From Bidens hawaiensis (taxonomy: Eukaryota > Streptophyta > Magnoliopsida > Asterales > Asteraceae): 64,000 nt of DNA. Below the pieces are notes generated by a model. That model saw only the letters and a program-made list of their open reading frames with translations. It did not search any database and had not been told where the DNA came from. The DNA lies in assembly GCA_021521415.1 (NCBI GenBank), contig JAIQDT010000172.1, forward strand, positions 124,001 to 188,000. The letters are read 5' to 3'. Of the stretch, positions 23,129-34,147 are shown in pieces (the stretch's first letter is position 1; every line of letters starts with the position of its first letter). The translations under genes were made by a program, and so were the position numbers.

Positions 23129-23247
23129 GTATCCAAGACGAAAATTAGGGGTAGTGGCGCATAGTGGTCATCATGGGATCATTTGATCTAAAACATCATT
23201 GCATCAACTATACTAAGTTCTAAATTTCGGGACGAAATTCCTCTAAA

Positions 23248-23257
23248 TTGGGGAGAA
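23248..23257 (+). other. Polypurine tract (chromovirus)
   Basis: TTGGGGAGAA immediately before the 3' LTR TGTAACG, after the conserved TTTCGGGACGAAATTCC. It primes plus-strand DNA synthesis. Confidence 0.85.
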
Positions 23258-25801
23258 TGTAACGCCCTGAAATTCGATTGGTAAACTAGGATCGTGAAAT
23301 CATCGGAAACTATAGACTTTGGGATTCTGGACGATAAGTTCGGAACCCATATCATTGGAAAAATCTGCTTTTATCATTTAAAATGTTTATTTTATAAAAC
23401 GACATTTACGCCTGAAAAATATTAATTTTTATGCTTTCAAAAAAATTAAATGTTCTTATTTAAAAAGATTTCAAATAATTATTCGGAAACTGGTTTTATA
23501 AAAGTTTTGCTGAAAAAGTTTTAGTTTGTTTAAAAACTTATGAACTCGACTAGTCTTGACCCGTCGGTAGCCTAAACCCGAACCCGAGTCACCCGAGTAT
23601 TTAAGCGGAAAATCAAGTATTCTTACACCATCTCTTTCATTTCCACCAACACTTCCCACCCAAACACTCTCATTCTAGAGAGAGAAACTAGAGAGAGAAA
23701 GTCTTCAAACTTCAAATCCGAGTCCACAAATCTGTTTGTTGTTATTCTTGGTAAGATCTTCTTGAAAATCATCCATTTTCATAACCATTTTCGGCCTCAA
23801 ATCGAGCAAAAACACCCATTTTCGTTTCTAGAGTTTTCGGGTCAAAAACCGTCTTGTTTTGGTGTCAAAATGCAGGCTTTTGTGTTTAAAATCACTAGGA
23901 ATCGATAGCCCTTTCAATCCCGAGCATTTCCATGTCAAAAACTTCGATTTTGGGTCAAAAATCTGGAAAATCTGAAAAACCCGTAGGTTTCTCCGTCGCC
24001 CAGCTTGAAGGAGTCGAATCAGACTCATTCGATCGAACCAGTCGATCGAATCAGTCCAGTCGATCGAATAGGAAAGCAACCGAATGGTCTCCAACTCATT
24101 CGACCGAATGAGTTTCGTATTCGATCGAACGAGTGTCTATTCGATCGAACAAGTTCCATGTTCGACCGAACGAGTTTTTCCAACTGGTTCGACCAAATGT
24201 GTTTCTAGTTCGATCGAGCGTGCCACAGATTCGATCGAATGTGTGTCTATTCGATCGAACGTGTTCCTATTCGATCGAATCAAGCCAGAACCAAGCTGTT
24301 TCGTCGTTAAAACCCAGTTTTTGCTCGAGGCCGCGTAAGCTCGTTTTCTTAGACTTATAGCACGTTGTTAACCTTATATATATGTTCAACTCTAGGCTAA
24401 GGAGATCTATTGTAGCACCATCCTAACCCGAGATCAAGGTGAGTTCATAGCCCCTATTTAAGCTTTTCAAAACTATGGGGTGGAAACATGGTAACTTTAC
24501 ACGCTTGGATAAAATCATTTATGCATTTATGCAAACACTCTTTAAACTATAAACTTTTGGATTTCTACACACGTGCGGAAATCCACAAGCTCTTTAAGAA
24601 TCTATAAACTTTGGAAATCTATGAACATGGGAAAACCCATCAACTTATGGAGATCTAAGAACATTGGAAATCAATGAGTATGGGAAATTCTATGAACATT
24701 GACATCATGGGAATGGGAATCATATTCATATCATCATAGTCATTGTGTCAGCATGGAAATCTAGAGATCAAAGCATCATGAGTTGAATTGGACGCGAGAG
24801 TCTATTCTACTCTCGGTAGAACTCGCGACCATGAGTGGCATTCTATTCTCGGTGGCACTCGTAACTCATGGGATTTCATACTAGTCTCGGTGAAATCCAT
24901 AACTCTTGAGGACCTATACTAGTCTCGGTAGGGACCAAGGGAACCCAGGATTCTTTGGGGAGTCTATCCTACTCTCGGTGGAACCTAGCTGAGTCCTGGA
25001 TGACAAGAACGAGGTAGTCTTGGTTTAAGTCTTGCGTGGGGTCAATCAAGTCTTGTGTGATCATTGAGTTCCATCATCATTCATCATCATCATCATTTAT
25101 TCACCATCATCTTGGATACTAGTAAACAGTGGGATCTTGGTGTTGGTTTATCTAGTAAACTTAGCATGCTCAAATCTATATGTCCTTATTTATGCTTAAC
25201 TGCTATGTGCTACATGTACCGTTGGGAGACCACAAATCTTTGAGTAATCTTATCACAAACGACTCTAATGGGAGAATAATAAGCCCGCTGAGAGTCCAGG
25301 AGAACATTTCATGTTTTACTTACTACAAAAACCTCTTTGGGAAAACCAAGAGACCTTTTCTTACAAACCATCTTAAAACCGGGTATTATATCCAAACATA
25401 GTAGTATAAGTTGTAGGAGTGGTGGGTTAGCCGCAGGTACACCCTATATATAAACCCCTACAACCTATACTAGTATGTTTGTGTATAAACTCTTTTTCTT
25501 TAAACCTATGAATTCACTCATCTACTTTAAGTAGTTGACAGTTTGTTACATGTTTTCAGGAAATAATGCAGCAAGAAATCCCTAGCAAGTTTAGAGGCCT
25601 TAGAGAGATGAAGGCTAGTCTAGGAGTTATTTGGAAACTTGATATTTTGTATTAAAACAATTTGTTTCATGTTACCTGGATGGTGTAATATTTGACGTTT
25701 TGGTTATGTTTATGCATTTAGACTTTTAAACTATTGTGCTCAACAATCACGACTTAGTCGCCGCGCCTCGATTATTCCGCCATCACGATCGGGGTGTGAC
25801 A
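23258..25801 (+). mobile_element. 3' LTR of the chromovirus
   Basis: 2544 bp, same length as the 5' LTR and with no difference noticed; ends GGGGTGTGACA followed by AAAAG. Confidence 0.95.
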
Positions 25802-25806
25802 AAAAG

Positions 25807-27210
25807 TCAATTGGAGTTCAAGTCTCTGAAGATGACCTTGAGTCAATTGATTTGAATCAAGATGACTTGAGTGATTTGAGTGATCAAATTACTAAAGAGG
25901 AACTCAAAGCTACTGAAAGAGGAAGAAGATACAAGAAGCCAGAATCCATTGTCAAACTTCCAAAATATCCACCTGTCACATCAAGAATGAAGAAACATAA
26001 TGCAAGAACAAAAAGAGAACATGTGTCCTTTGACATATGTGAAAGAAGAAAGGTAAATTACAATGCTGTAAGGCCTCCAAGCCAAGAAGTATTGGAAAGG
26101 ATAAAGCAGAACAACAAGAAAAGGGTGAAAGAAGATGTGAATGTTGAGAACTTTATCCCTGTTTATCCTATTTTCTCTAATCATGAAGTTCTTGATATTG
26201 GAGATGTGGAAACTATGGAAGAATATAAGAAAAGACAATCAAGACATAGAGAAAATCAGGATGAAGAACCACTGAATATGCAAAAAATTGTGTTTGTAAA
26301 GAGCAAGACTGAAAGAAAAGATATCAAGATTGAGGAATTTGTCCCTTTCTCAATCAATTTTGACAGTCTAAAGAACAAGAAGACCATTAGAGTCAATGAA
26401 CTAAGACCAAGTGAAAGGTTCAAGAAACCAAAAGAACATGAAATTTTCAAAGGAAAGGTATGGTGCAAGAAGTGTGATGAATATGGTCATCATACAGACT
26501 CCTGTAATGAAAGACTTAAATTCAAGCCTTTTCATGTCCCAGATGAAACAAAGTATGGACAAGACTTTGTGGCCTACAAAATGAAGTATGAAAATTACTT
26601 GGTTATGGGAAAAGTTTGTGAAGAGAATGTTCTGAAAAATGAGAGCCAAAGGCATTCAATGAAAGCCAAGAAACATGTAGACAAACCTGCTAAAAGGGGT
26701 AAATCTCCAGTGAAGCATGTGGAAAATGTTAAAAAGGGCTCTCAACCCTTGAGAATAATCCCAAAAAGGGATACTCAATCTGTCAATTCTGATAGTTCTC
26801 AAGGATCATCAAGCAGTGAGAAGACAAGAAGAAGAGGTGGATTTCAAAGAAAGAAACCAACAGAACTCACTGGTGATGATAAGTTTCTGATGAAGCATGG
26901 ATATGAACCACAAGGTTTTCTTTGGAAACTTAAAACAAAAACAAAGGTTGAGCAAGTTCCTGATGTGAGAGACTACTCTGAAAAGAAGGACTATGTGATA
27001 AAGGAGTATGCCTCTGACTCAGCTGAGTATCAGAACTCAAACTCACTAGTTAAAACCCCAATAGAGTGTGGTTATGAAACAGACAATTTGGACAATCTAG
27101 AACTCACTCATGAAGATCCTGAACCAACAACACTCACTTCCCAAGCTGTGTCTGAAACTGAATCTGATGAGCTGCAAGTTGTTAAGACTTGCACTTCGTC
27201 ACTCACCTAA
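25807..27210 (+). pseudogene. gag: Sirevirus gag, second part (S1)
   Basis: Continues the gag frame from 14993 in phase (KEEK / SIGVQVSEDDLES). Open to 27210. It is lysine- and glutamate-rich and holds a second knuckle-like motif CKKCDEYGHHTDSC (about 26464-26505) and the conserved KHGYEPQGFLWK segment that precedes protease in this group. It ends TCTSSLT, and the protease frame starts in another phase. S0 has the matching region at 42350-42793. No ATG of its own is needed: it is the C-terminal half of gag. Confidence 0.8.
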
Positions 27211-27221
27211 TCAAACTTTCT

Positions 27222-28911
27222 TTGTATGTGCATGAACAGTCCACTCCTTTGAATGACATATGGTACATGGATAGTGGTTGTTCTAGGCACATGACTTGTG
27301 ACAAGAGGTCTCTTGTCAATTATAAAAAAAAGTATGAAGGTCCTGTAGCTTTTGGGAGTGATGAAAATGGTGGAAAAATTGTTGGAAAAGGAATCTTAAC
27401 AAATGGGGAAAGTCTCATTTGATAATGTATTTCATGTTGAAGGTCTTCAATACAATCTACTGAGTATATCACAAATGTGTGATAAGGGATACAAACTCAG
27501 TTTTGATGACTCCCACTGTTTCATCTTGAAGCCTGAGTTTGTGATTCCACCTGAAATGATTATGATGATGGCACCAAGAAATGGTAACTTGTATGAATTG
27601 AATATGAAAGAAGCTATCTCAAGAGGAGGTGCATGTTTTGTTTCCAAAGCCACTGAAAATGAATCAAAATGGTGGCATAGGAAACTTTGTCATGTGAACT
27701 TAAAGAACATGAATAGACTTGTCAAATGTGAGCATGTCATAAGCTTACCTACAAGAGAGTTCAAATTGGAAGATCATTGTAGTTCATGCCAAGATGGAAA
27801 GCAACACAAATCTACTCATAAGCCAAAGCTAATCAACTCAATTGATCAAGTACTTGAATTACTTCACATGGATCTCTTTGGTCCTGTGAGTGTGCCAAGT
27901 ATAGGGACGAAAAGATATTGTCTTGTGATCATTGATGACTATTCAAGATACTGCTGAGTTGATTAAAGGTTGTGTAACAATGATTGAGAACAAATTGAAT
28001 AAGAAAGTCAAGATGATGAGAAGTGACAATGGCACTGAGTTCAAGAATGGAGTTATGCAAGAATTTTGTGAAGTGAAAGGAATACTTCAACAATTCTCAG
28101 CTCCTAGAACTCCTGAAAAAAATGGTGTTGCAGAAAGAAGAAATAGAACCTTGATTGAAGCTGCAAGAACCATGTTAGAAGATGCAAATTTACCTGTCAA
28201 CTTTTGGACTGAAGCCATAAATACAGCCTGCTATGTTCAGAACAGGGTACTTGTCAACAAAAGGCATAACAAAACTCCATATGAAATATTTCACAATAGA
28301 AAGCCTTATATCAAGTTTTTCAAGCCCCTTGGATGTAAATGTTTTCTTCTGAACACTGGAGACTATCTGAACAAGTTTCAAACAAAATCTCTAGATTGTT
28401 TCTTTGTTGGATATTCTACACACTTAAAATCCTACAGAGTATATGTGAAAGACCATTTGAGTTTTATAGAATCATCTGACATCATTTTTAATGAGAATCA
28501 ATTCAATACAGTTGATGGTGCAACATGGCTGTTTGGTCATGAGAAGTTGATAAGGTCCTTCAAGATTTATCCTAAAGACTTTGATGACTCATTCTACAAG
28601 ACCAGTGAAATTGAAGAGAAAAAGAAGAAACCACTGGACTTAGAAGAATTAAGGAAGAAGGTTGCTAGAAAAAGAAAGGAGTATACTTTTCTGAAGAGTT
28701 CCTCATGTGACATTGGTGAACAAAATCAAGAAAATATTCACAGTCCTGAACATGATCATTCTGAGAACAATCAAGATGTACAAAATGATTAAGTTCAGAA
28801 TGAGGATGACACAAGGAACCAAGCAAGTGGAGAAGAAGCAGCATCTACAGCAAGATTTCAAGATCTATTTCAAAGATTAAACTTTGAAAACAATGGTGCA
28901 TCTACTTCAGG
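27222..28911 (+). pseudogene. pol: Sirevirus protease and integrase (S1)
   Basis: Protease: WYMDSGCSRHM (active D-S-G) in the frame 27189-27422, then a shift. Integrase in 27403-27957: zinc finger KWWHRKLCHVNLKN ... CSSCQ, first catalytic Asp in HMDLFGP. A small deletion after IIDDYSRY removes about 11 residues present in S0 and shifts the frame. The core continues in 27932-28792 with RSDNGTEF (second Asp) and PEKNGVAERRN (Glu), then KSLDCFFVGYS. There are stops at 28792 and near 28915. All catalytic residues are visible but the frame is broken at least three times. Confidence 0.85.
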
Positions 28912-28957
28912 ATAACATAATGATGAAGCACCAGAATTTCATGATGCAGAAACTGAT

Positions 28958-30627
28958 TTGATCATTGAAGAACCAGAGCTCAATGAAACAAATCTTGACA
29001 CAAATTTGTCTACAAATATGATTATACAAACTCCTTATGTGGAAAAGAATCATCCTTCTGAAAACATCATTGGAGATTTGCATGAAAGAGTTACAAGAAG
29101 GCATTCTGAAATTACAAACATCTATCTTTACTCCTGCTTTCAATCCCAAATAGAGCCAAAGAACATTGCTCAAGCACTAAAAGGCAATAGTTGGGTAGAA
29201 GCAATGCAAGAGGAACTGGCACAGTTCAGAGACTTACATGTGTGGGATCTTGTTGATAGGCCAATAGACAGATATGCAATAGGAACCAAATGTGTTTTTA
29301 GAAACAAAGAGATGAAAGGGTTTTGGTGATTAAGAACAAAGCTAGACTTGTAGCACTTGGATGTCTTCAAGAAGAAGGAATAGACTTTGAGGAAGTTTTT
29401 GCTCCTATTGCAAGACTTGAAGCTATCAGGATCTTTCTTGCATATGCTACCTCAAAGAACATTAAAGTGTTCCAGCTTGATGTTAAGTCTGCATTTATAA
29501 ATGGAAAGATTGATGAAGAGGTGTATGTAGCTCAACCTCCAGGTTTTGAGGATCCAATGTATCCCAACACGGTGTATAAGCTAAAAAAAGCCCTTTATTG
29601 ATTGCATCATGCTCCTAGAGCATGGTATGATGAGCTGTTACAAAAGAAAAGGATCAGACTTACTTCTGTTACAAGTGTATGTGGATGACATCATCTTTGG
29701 ATCTACAAATGAGCAAATGTGCATTGAGTTTGAAGGGTTAATGAAGTCCAAATACAACATGAGTTCTATGGGAGAAATGAACTTCTTTCTTGGATTGCAA
29801 GTTCAACAGAAAGCTGAAGGGATCTTCATTCACCAAAACAAATATGTGCAGGACATCTTGAACAATTCAACTGTCATGAGTACAAGACTGCTTCAACTCC
29901 AATGGACACCAAAGAAAAAATGATTGCAGATGAAAAGGGGGAGCCTGTTGATGAACATGAATATAGAGCTAAAATTGGATCTCTGATGTATCTGACTGCA
30001 ACAAGACCACATATCATGTTTGCTGTATGTGTGTGTGCAAGATTTCAATCAAGTCCAAAAGTCTCCCATATGAATGTTGTTAAGGGAATATTCAGATATT
30101 TAAAGGGAAGACCAGACTTAGGAATTTGGTATCCAATGAACCAATCTTTTGATCTGATTGCATATACAGACAGTGATTATGATAGATGTAACATGAGTAG
30201 AAAGTCAACCTCAGGAGGATGTCAATTTTTGGGTGAAAGGCTAGTATCATGGCAATGCAAAAAGCAGACTACACTCTCAATTTCTACTGTAGAAGCTGAA
30301 TATGTTGCTGCATCTGCCTGTTGTGCACAAGTTCTATGGATTCAAAATCAGATGCTGGACTATGGTTTGAATTTTATGAACACCCCAATTCTTATTGATA
30401 ATACTGCTGCATATTTTATTATTAAGAATCCAGTTCAACATTCTAAAACTAAGCACATTGAAATCAGACATCACTTCATCAGGGATTGAAGTGAAAAAGG
30501 TTTGATTGAAATGCAAAGAGTTGATACAAGTGACAATTTGGCTGACCTATTCACCAAACCACTTGATAGAACCAGGTTCAACTTTCTTTTGAAAGCCCTG
30601 GGAATGATCAACTCTGATGAAATCTGA
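28958..30627 (+). pseudogene. pol: Sirevirus reverse transcriptase and RNase H (S1)
   Basis: RT begins EPKNIAQALKGNSWVEAM; a stop at 29329 and a frameshift follow, then [18 protein letters not shown] and a stop at 29601. A short deletion precedes the active site QVYVDDIIFGS (~29678). RNase H is in 29902-30489: YTDSDYDR, TVEAEYVAAS and LIDNTAA supply the acidic residues, then VQHSKTKHIEIRHHF, a stop, and DLFTKPLDRTRF up to 30627. Dead because of at least four breaks. Confidence 0.85.
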
Positions 30628-32440
30628 TTAAGGACGTGTGCCTGGTTGTGTACCTCTATTTGCTAACTGATTATTTTATTTACAGATTTCACAAATTGAA
30701 TGTTATGTGAATATGCTTGAGTATGTTACTGATTATGCTACTGAATAATTAAAATGATATGTGCTTTAACTGATGATGATTGCATAGTTTTGACATGATT
30801 GATATGATTAATATGCTTTTTTGATTATCGGTTGTTGTGCATTTGTGATGTTGGTATAAGTGTCTCTGTTAAGATTTAATTGTTAGAGTAAGCTTATCTG
30901 ACATCATCGCTTAATTGCTTGAATATGTGCTTTATCTGATCTTCTGATGTTATTAAGATAGGTTAGACTTTGAATGACAGTACTCTCTACTTGTCCTAAT
31001 AATATTAAGTGTGATTAAGATTTGATTATGTTACAACTTTTTATGTCAAAATGTGTTTTATGTCAAAATTAAGTGATAAAATGAATTCTACAATGAATTT
31101 TGCATAAATACTTTATTTTGATCATTACATGAGCATGTTGTTAATGGTGTAGAGATATGATAAGATTATTTAGTTCAAGCTTTAAAGAAGATTAAAAGAA
31201 GGAGTTTTAAAGAAAAGACTAAAGTGGTTATTTTTGCTGAAAATTATGTCATTTGCCTAGTTGGAAGGACATGCACTTGTGTATGTTTGGTTCTTAAATC
31301 TCTCTAGATTCAAAGGATAGCCATTGACCTGAAAATTGAATGCATTTGGGGCAATTATGACTTGTTTCTTATTCCTTCACTTAAAACTATTTCAATAACT
31401 CTGACTTTGAAAGGACATATATTCACATGTATGTTTTGTCCTGTTGATCACTTGTGATCAAACAGGATAGCCTTTTACCTGCCAATGAAGAGATATTGGG
31501 GTGATTGAATATTAAACTGTACTTATATGGGAAATGATAGTACATTGACTACTTAGCCAATCATATGGAAATGATAGTACATTGACTACTTAGCCAATCA
31601 TATCGATTTAATAGGCTAAAAGGACCTTAGTATAGTCATAAACATAATGAGTATTCTAATCTTTATGTGGAGATACAAAGTTGTCTTTGCATGTCTCAAG
31701 ATAAATCTCTCCACATGATAGGCAGAAAAGTGATTACCCAGTCATACACAAGCCTGTTGTTATTTGGTCAACCAAAAATGAAACATCTTTAAATATGACA
31801 AAGAACACATGTTAGAAAAATTTGAGAAAATATCAAAACAAGGGGGAGAATGAATAAATCAACCAAAAGTTGATAAGTGTTTTAAATATTTTATCAAACA
31901 AGAGGGTTACAACAAAGAACTACAAAGATGTTGACAAAATATGTCTCATCTTGAATGAAAGGTCTGTTATTTAACTGTAAGTCCAACGTTCAACCTCTAT
32001 ATATGTCTTAAAATCAAAAATACAAAAAGATTCAATAAGTTCTGTCATACAAAAAACAAGCTTTTTGACCAAATACAGGAGGTTGGAGTCAAATTGGGGT
32101 GATCTGGGGAAAGCCAAATAAGCTTTGAGAAGAGATATGAGGCATCATAGCATAGTGTTGACCATTAATGTATTATGCTTAAATTGAACCTTAATCATAT
32201 CACCAAAGAAATGAAATTCATGCTAAGTTTATACCTGCTGTTAACCTATCAATGTTGTCATAATAATGCTGAGAATGAAGTATTGAGAAAGCTACTTAGT
32301 TAATATGATCCCATTCTTGAGATCTTTTCAGAAAATGGAAGAAACTGTTTTGAAGAGAAATACAACTGAAGTTTGATCTCTAAATGCACCATTTGCTCTT
32401 AAACTATGATCTGTAATGAAAAATATATTTTGACAGAGTG
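30628..32440 (+). other. Non-coding spacer between pol and aORF (S1)
   Basis: AT-rich (many TATGTG / ATTATG words) with no conserved reading frame. Homologous to 6078-7345 and 9571-11098 (minus), and more distantly to 51950-52583 in S4 (CCAAATAAGC region). It contains a 37-bp tandem duplication at 31531-31604. Its conservation in four copies shows it is a native part of these elements and not an insertion. Confidence 0.75.
31531..31604 (+). repeat. 37-bp tandem duplication
   Basis: The unit starting GAAATGATAGTACATTGACT at 31531 is repeated at 31568, nearly identical. Confidence 0.85.
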
Positions 32441-33680
32441 GTTTAAGTCAAAAAGTGTTGCATTTTTCCTTTAGTATGTTTGAATATGTAAGTTTGGGTA
32501 AGGTTTGATGTTTTATAACCTTTCCGAGCACAAAACAGTTGAATATGTTTGAATATGTAAGTTCGGGTAAGGTTTGATGTTATATAACATTTCCGGGCAC
32601 AAAACAATTGAATATGTTTGAATATGTATTTTCGGGTAAGGTTTGATGCTTTATGACCTTTCCGGGCAAGCTTAGTCATTATTGACTAAGTTTATGATTT
32701 TCGGGCATGCTTTGAAGTGTTTACACTTTCCGGGTAGAGTACACTGGTGTACTCATTTCCCGAGCAAGCTTGATGTCTTGAGATGATTATGTGTTATAGC
32801 TAGCTTTTAACAAGAAACTCTTGTTCCGGGCAAGCTTTGCATTTTATATGTTGATTGTTATTTCAAGCAAACTTTGTGAACTTAAGTTAGTACACCGAGT
32901 AAGCTCTGTGATTTGTGTGAATATGTGTTAAGAAAGGTTTGTTAACCTTTCCGGGCACACTTAGATATTATTATTTAAGTTTGTCATTTTCGTGTATGGT
33001 TTGATATGTTGATGTTACTTGAGTATGCTAAACTATTTAGTTTAGTTCTCGAGCATACCTGATGATTGAATATGTGCATTCCTAGCATGCTCTGAGATAT
33101 TTGTGTTTATGTTTTCTTTGAAATTACAAGTGTTTTCGGGCAAACTTTGCTTTCTAGGCACACTTTATATTTCGGGTACACTTCTGTTACCTCAATATAC
33201 TTGGTAATTTCAAAACTTGACGTTCCGAGTACACTGTCTGTTAGAAGTCCTTTTCCGGGCACACTTTGTACTATAGGAAGGTTATTCCGGTGTACTCTGC
33301 ATAAGAATATTGTTCGGGCACACTATACATCAGAAAGGTTGCTCGAGCACACTATGCTTCCAAGTATACTTGATTGAATATGTTTTTAGTATGTTTGATT
33401 GATTATGATTCTTATTTAATTAGGGTTTATGCTAGACCAAGTCTTTTATATTTTAGTTCATACTTGATTATATGCCTTGTGATTAATTTCTCAAGAAATC
33501 TAGTGTTTCGGGTAAGCTTTCTTCATAGTGTCTTGACTTTAAATTACATAGCTTGACCAAGCAAGGTTTGATGTTTTTATTTTAATCAGGTAAGCTTTGT
33601 GTAAGTGGAAGTATACTGAGTAGACTTTGGATATATTAAAATTTTCCGAGTAAGGTTTGCTAAAAGTATAAAGAAATGTT
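32440..33680 (+). repeat. CGGGCAAG/CGGGCACACTTTG motif array (S1 spacer)
   Basis: About 30 degenerate units at 25-40-base spacing: TTCGGGTAAGGTTTGATG (32561, 32632), TTCCGGGCAAGCTTTGC (~32824), TTCCGGGCACACTTTG (~33250), TTCCGAGTAAGGTTTGC (~33645). The same word family fills the Sirevirus LTRs. It ends about 90 bases before the TATA box of the aORF. Confidence 0.85.
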
Positions 33681-33766
33681 TTAATATATCAAGTGGATAG
33701 TGTTACTGTTTGACAGCTAATAACTCACTAAACGACAAAAAGCATTTAAAACCCACTTTCAAAAGG

Positions 33767-33774
33767 TATATAAG
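33767..33774 (+). promoter_or_regulatory. TATA box of an internal aORF promoter (S1)
   Basis: TATATAAG followed by AGGGAGTTAG and then a pyrimidine-rich leader (CCCTCTCTCTCCTTCC, ~33809). Conserved in S0 at the same distance from the aORF. Confidence 0.6.
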
Positions 33775-33919
33775 AGGGAGTTAGGCAAAATTTTCAACAT
33801 TACTTTTCCCTCTCTCTCCTTCCACTGCAACTGCTTACTCGCAAAGTAACCTAAACCGACTTATCACATTCAACTTTAATCCAAGCCCTAACTTGAATTA
33901 ACCCTCTAATTCCGACTCG

Positions 33920-34145
33920 GTAAGCAACATTAATGTGTTTTCCGATCACGATTAGACTATAATGGGCTTTGATTACGTATCTGATTACTAATACTCTATT
34001 TCTTTGTTTAGGTTATAAATTTGTCGAAGAACAAGTTCTTGATGATTTTACTTTTTTTATTTTTCATTTTTATACCTTGAAATTATTTAAAGTACTGAAC
34101 TTTATGACTAATTTCACTTTGAATATGTTTGATTGTGATGTTCAG
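33920..34145 (+). other. Probable leader intron of the aORF (S1)
   Basis: Donor ACTCG/GTAAGC at 33920 and acceptor GATGTTCAG at 34145, two bases before ATGG. Length 226 bases. S0 has a candidate intron at the same place with the same spacing to the ATG. Confidence 0.5.
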
Positions 34146-34147
34146 AT

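Larger units (their letters stand above)
22274..23247 (+). other. Structured 3' UTR of the chromovirus
   Basis: A 974-base non-coding stretch between the gag-pol stop and the polypurine tract. It holds a (TG)n run at ~22532-22549, an imperfect multi-part hairpin (22584-22667) and three degenerate ~165-base repeats, each with the 39-nt-core hairpin. No credible gene. Confidence 0.8.
14994..25801 (+). mobile_element. Complete Tekay-like Ty3 chromovirus
   Basis: Total length 10,808 bp: LTR 14994-17537, primer site, one gag-pol frame, structured 3' UTR, polypurine tract, LTR 23258-25801. The 5-bp duplication AAAAG flanks it (14989-14993 and 25802-25806). Both LTRs are 2544 bp; I compared them along their length and noticed no difference, and every chance ORF recurs at exactly +8264. 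With an open gag-pol this marks a recent insertion and a possibly autonomous element. The clade call rests on the chromodomain type at the gag-pol end and the TTTCGGGACGAAATTCC ... GGGGAGAATGTAAC boundary. Confidence 0.95.
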
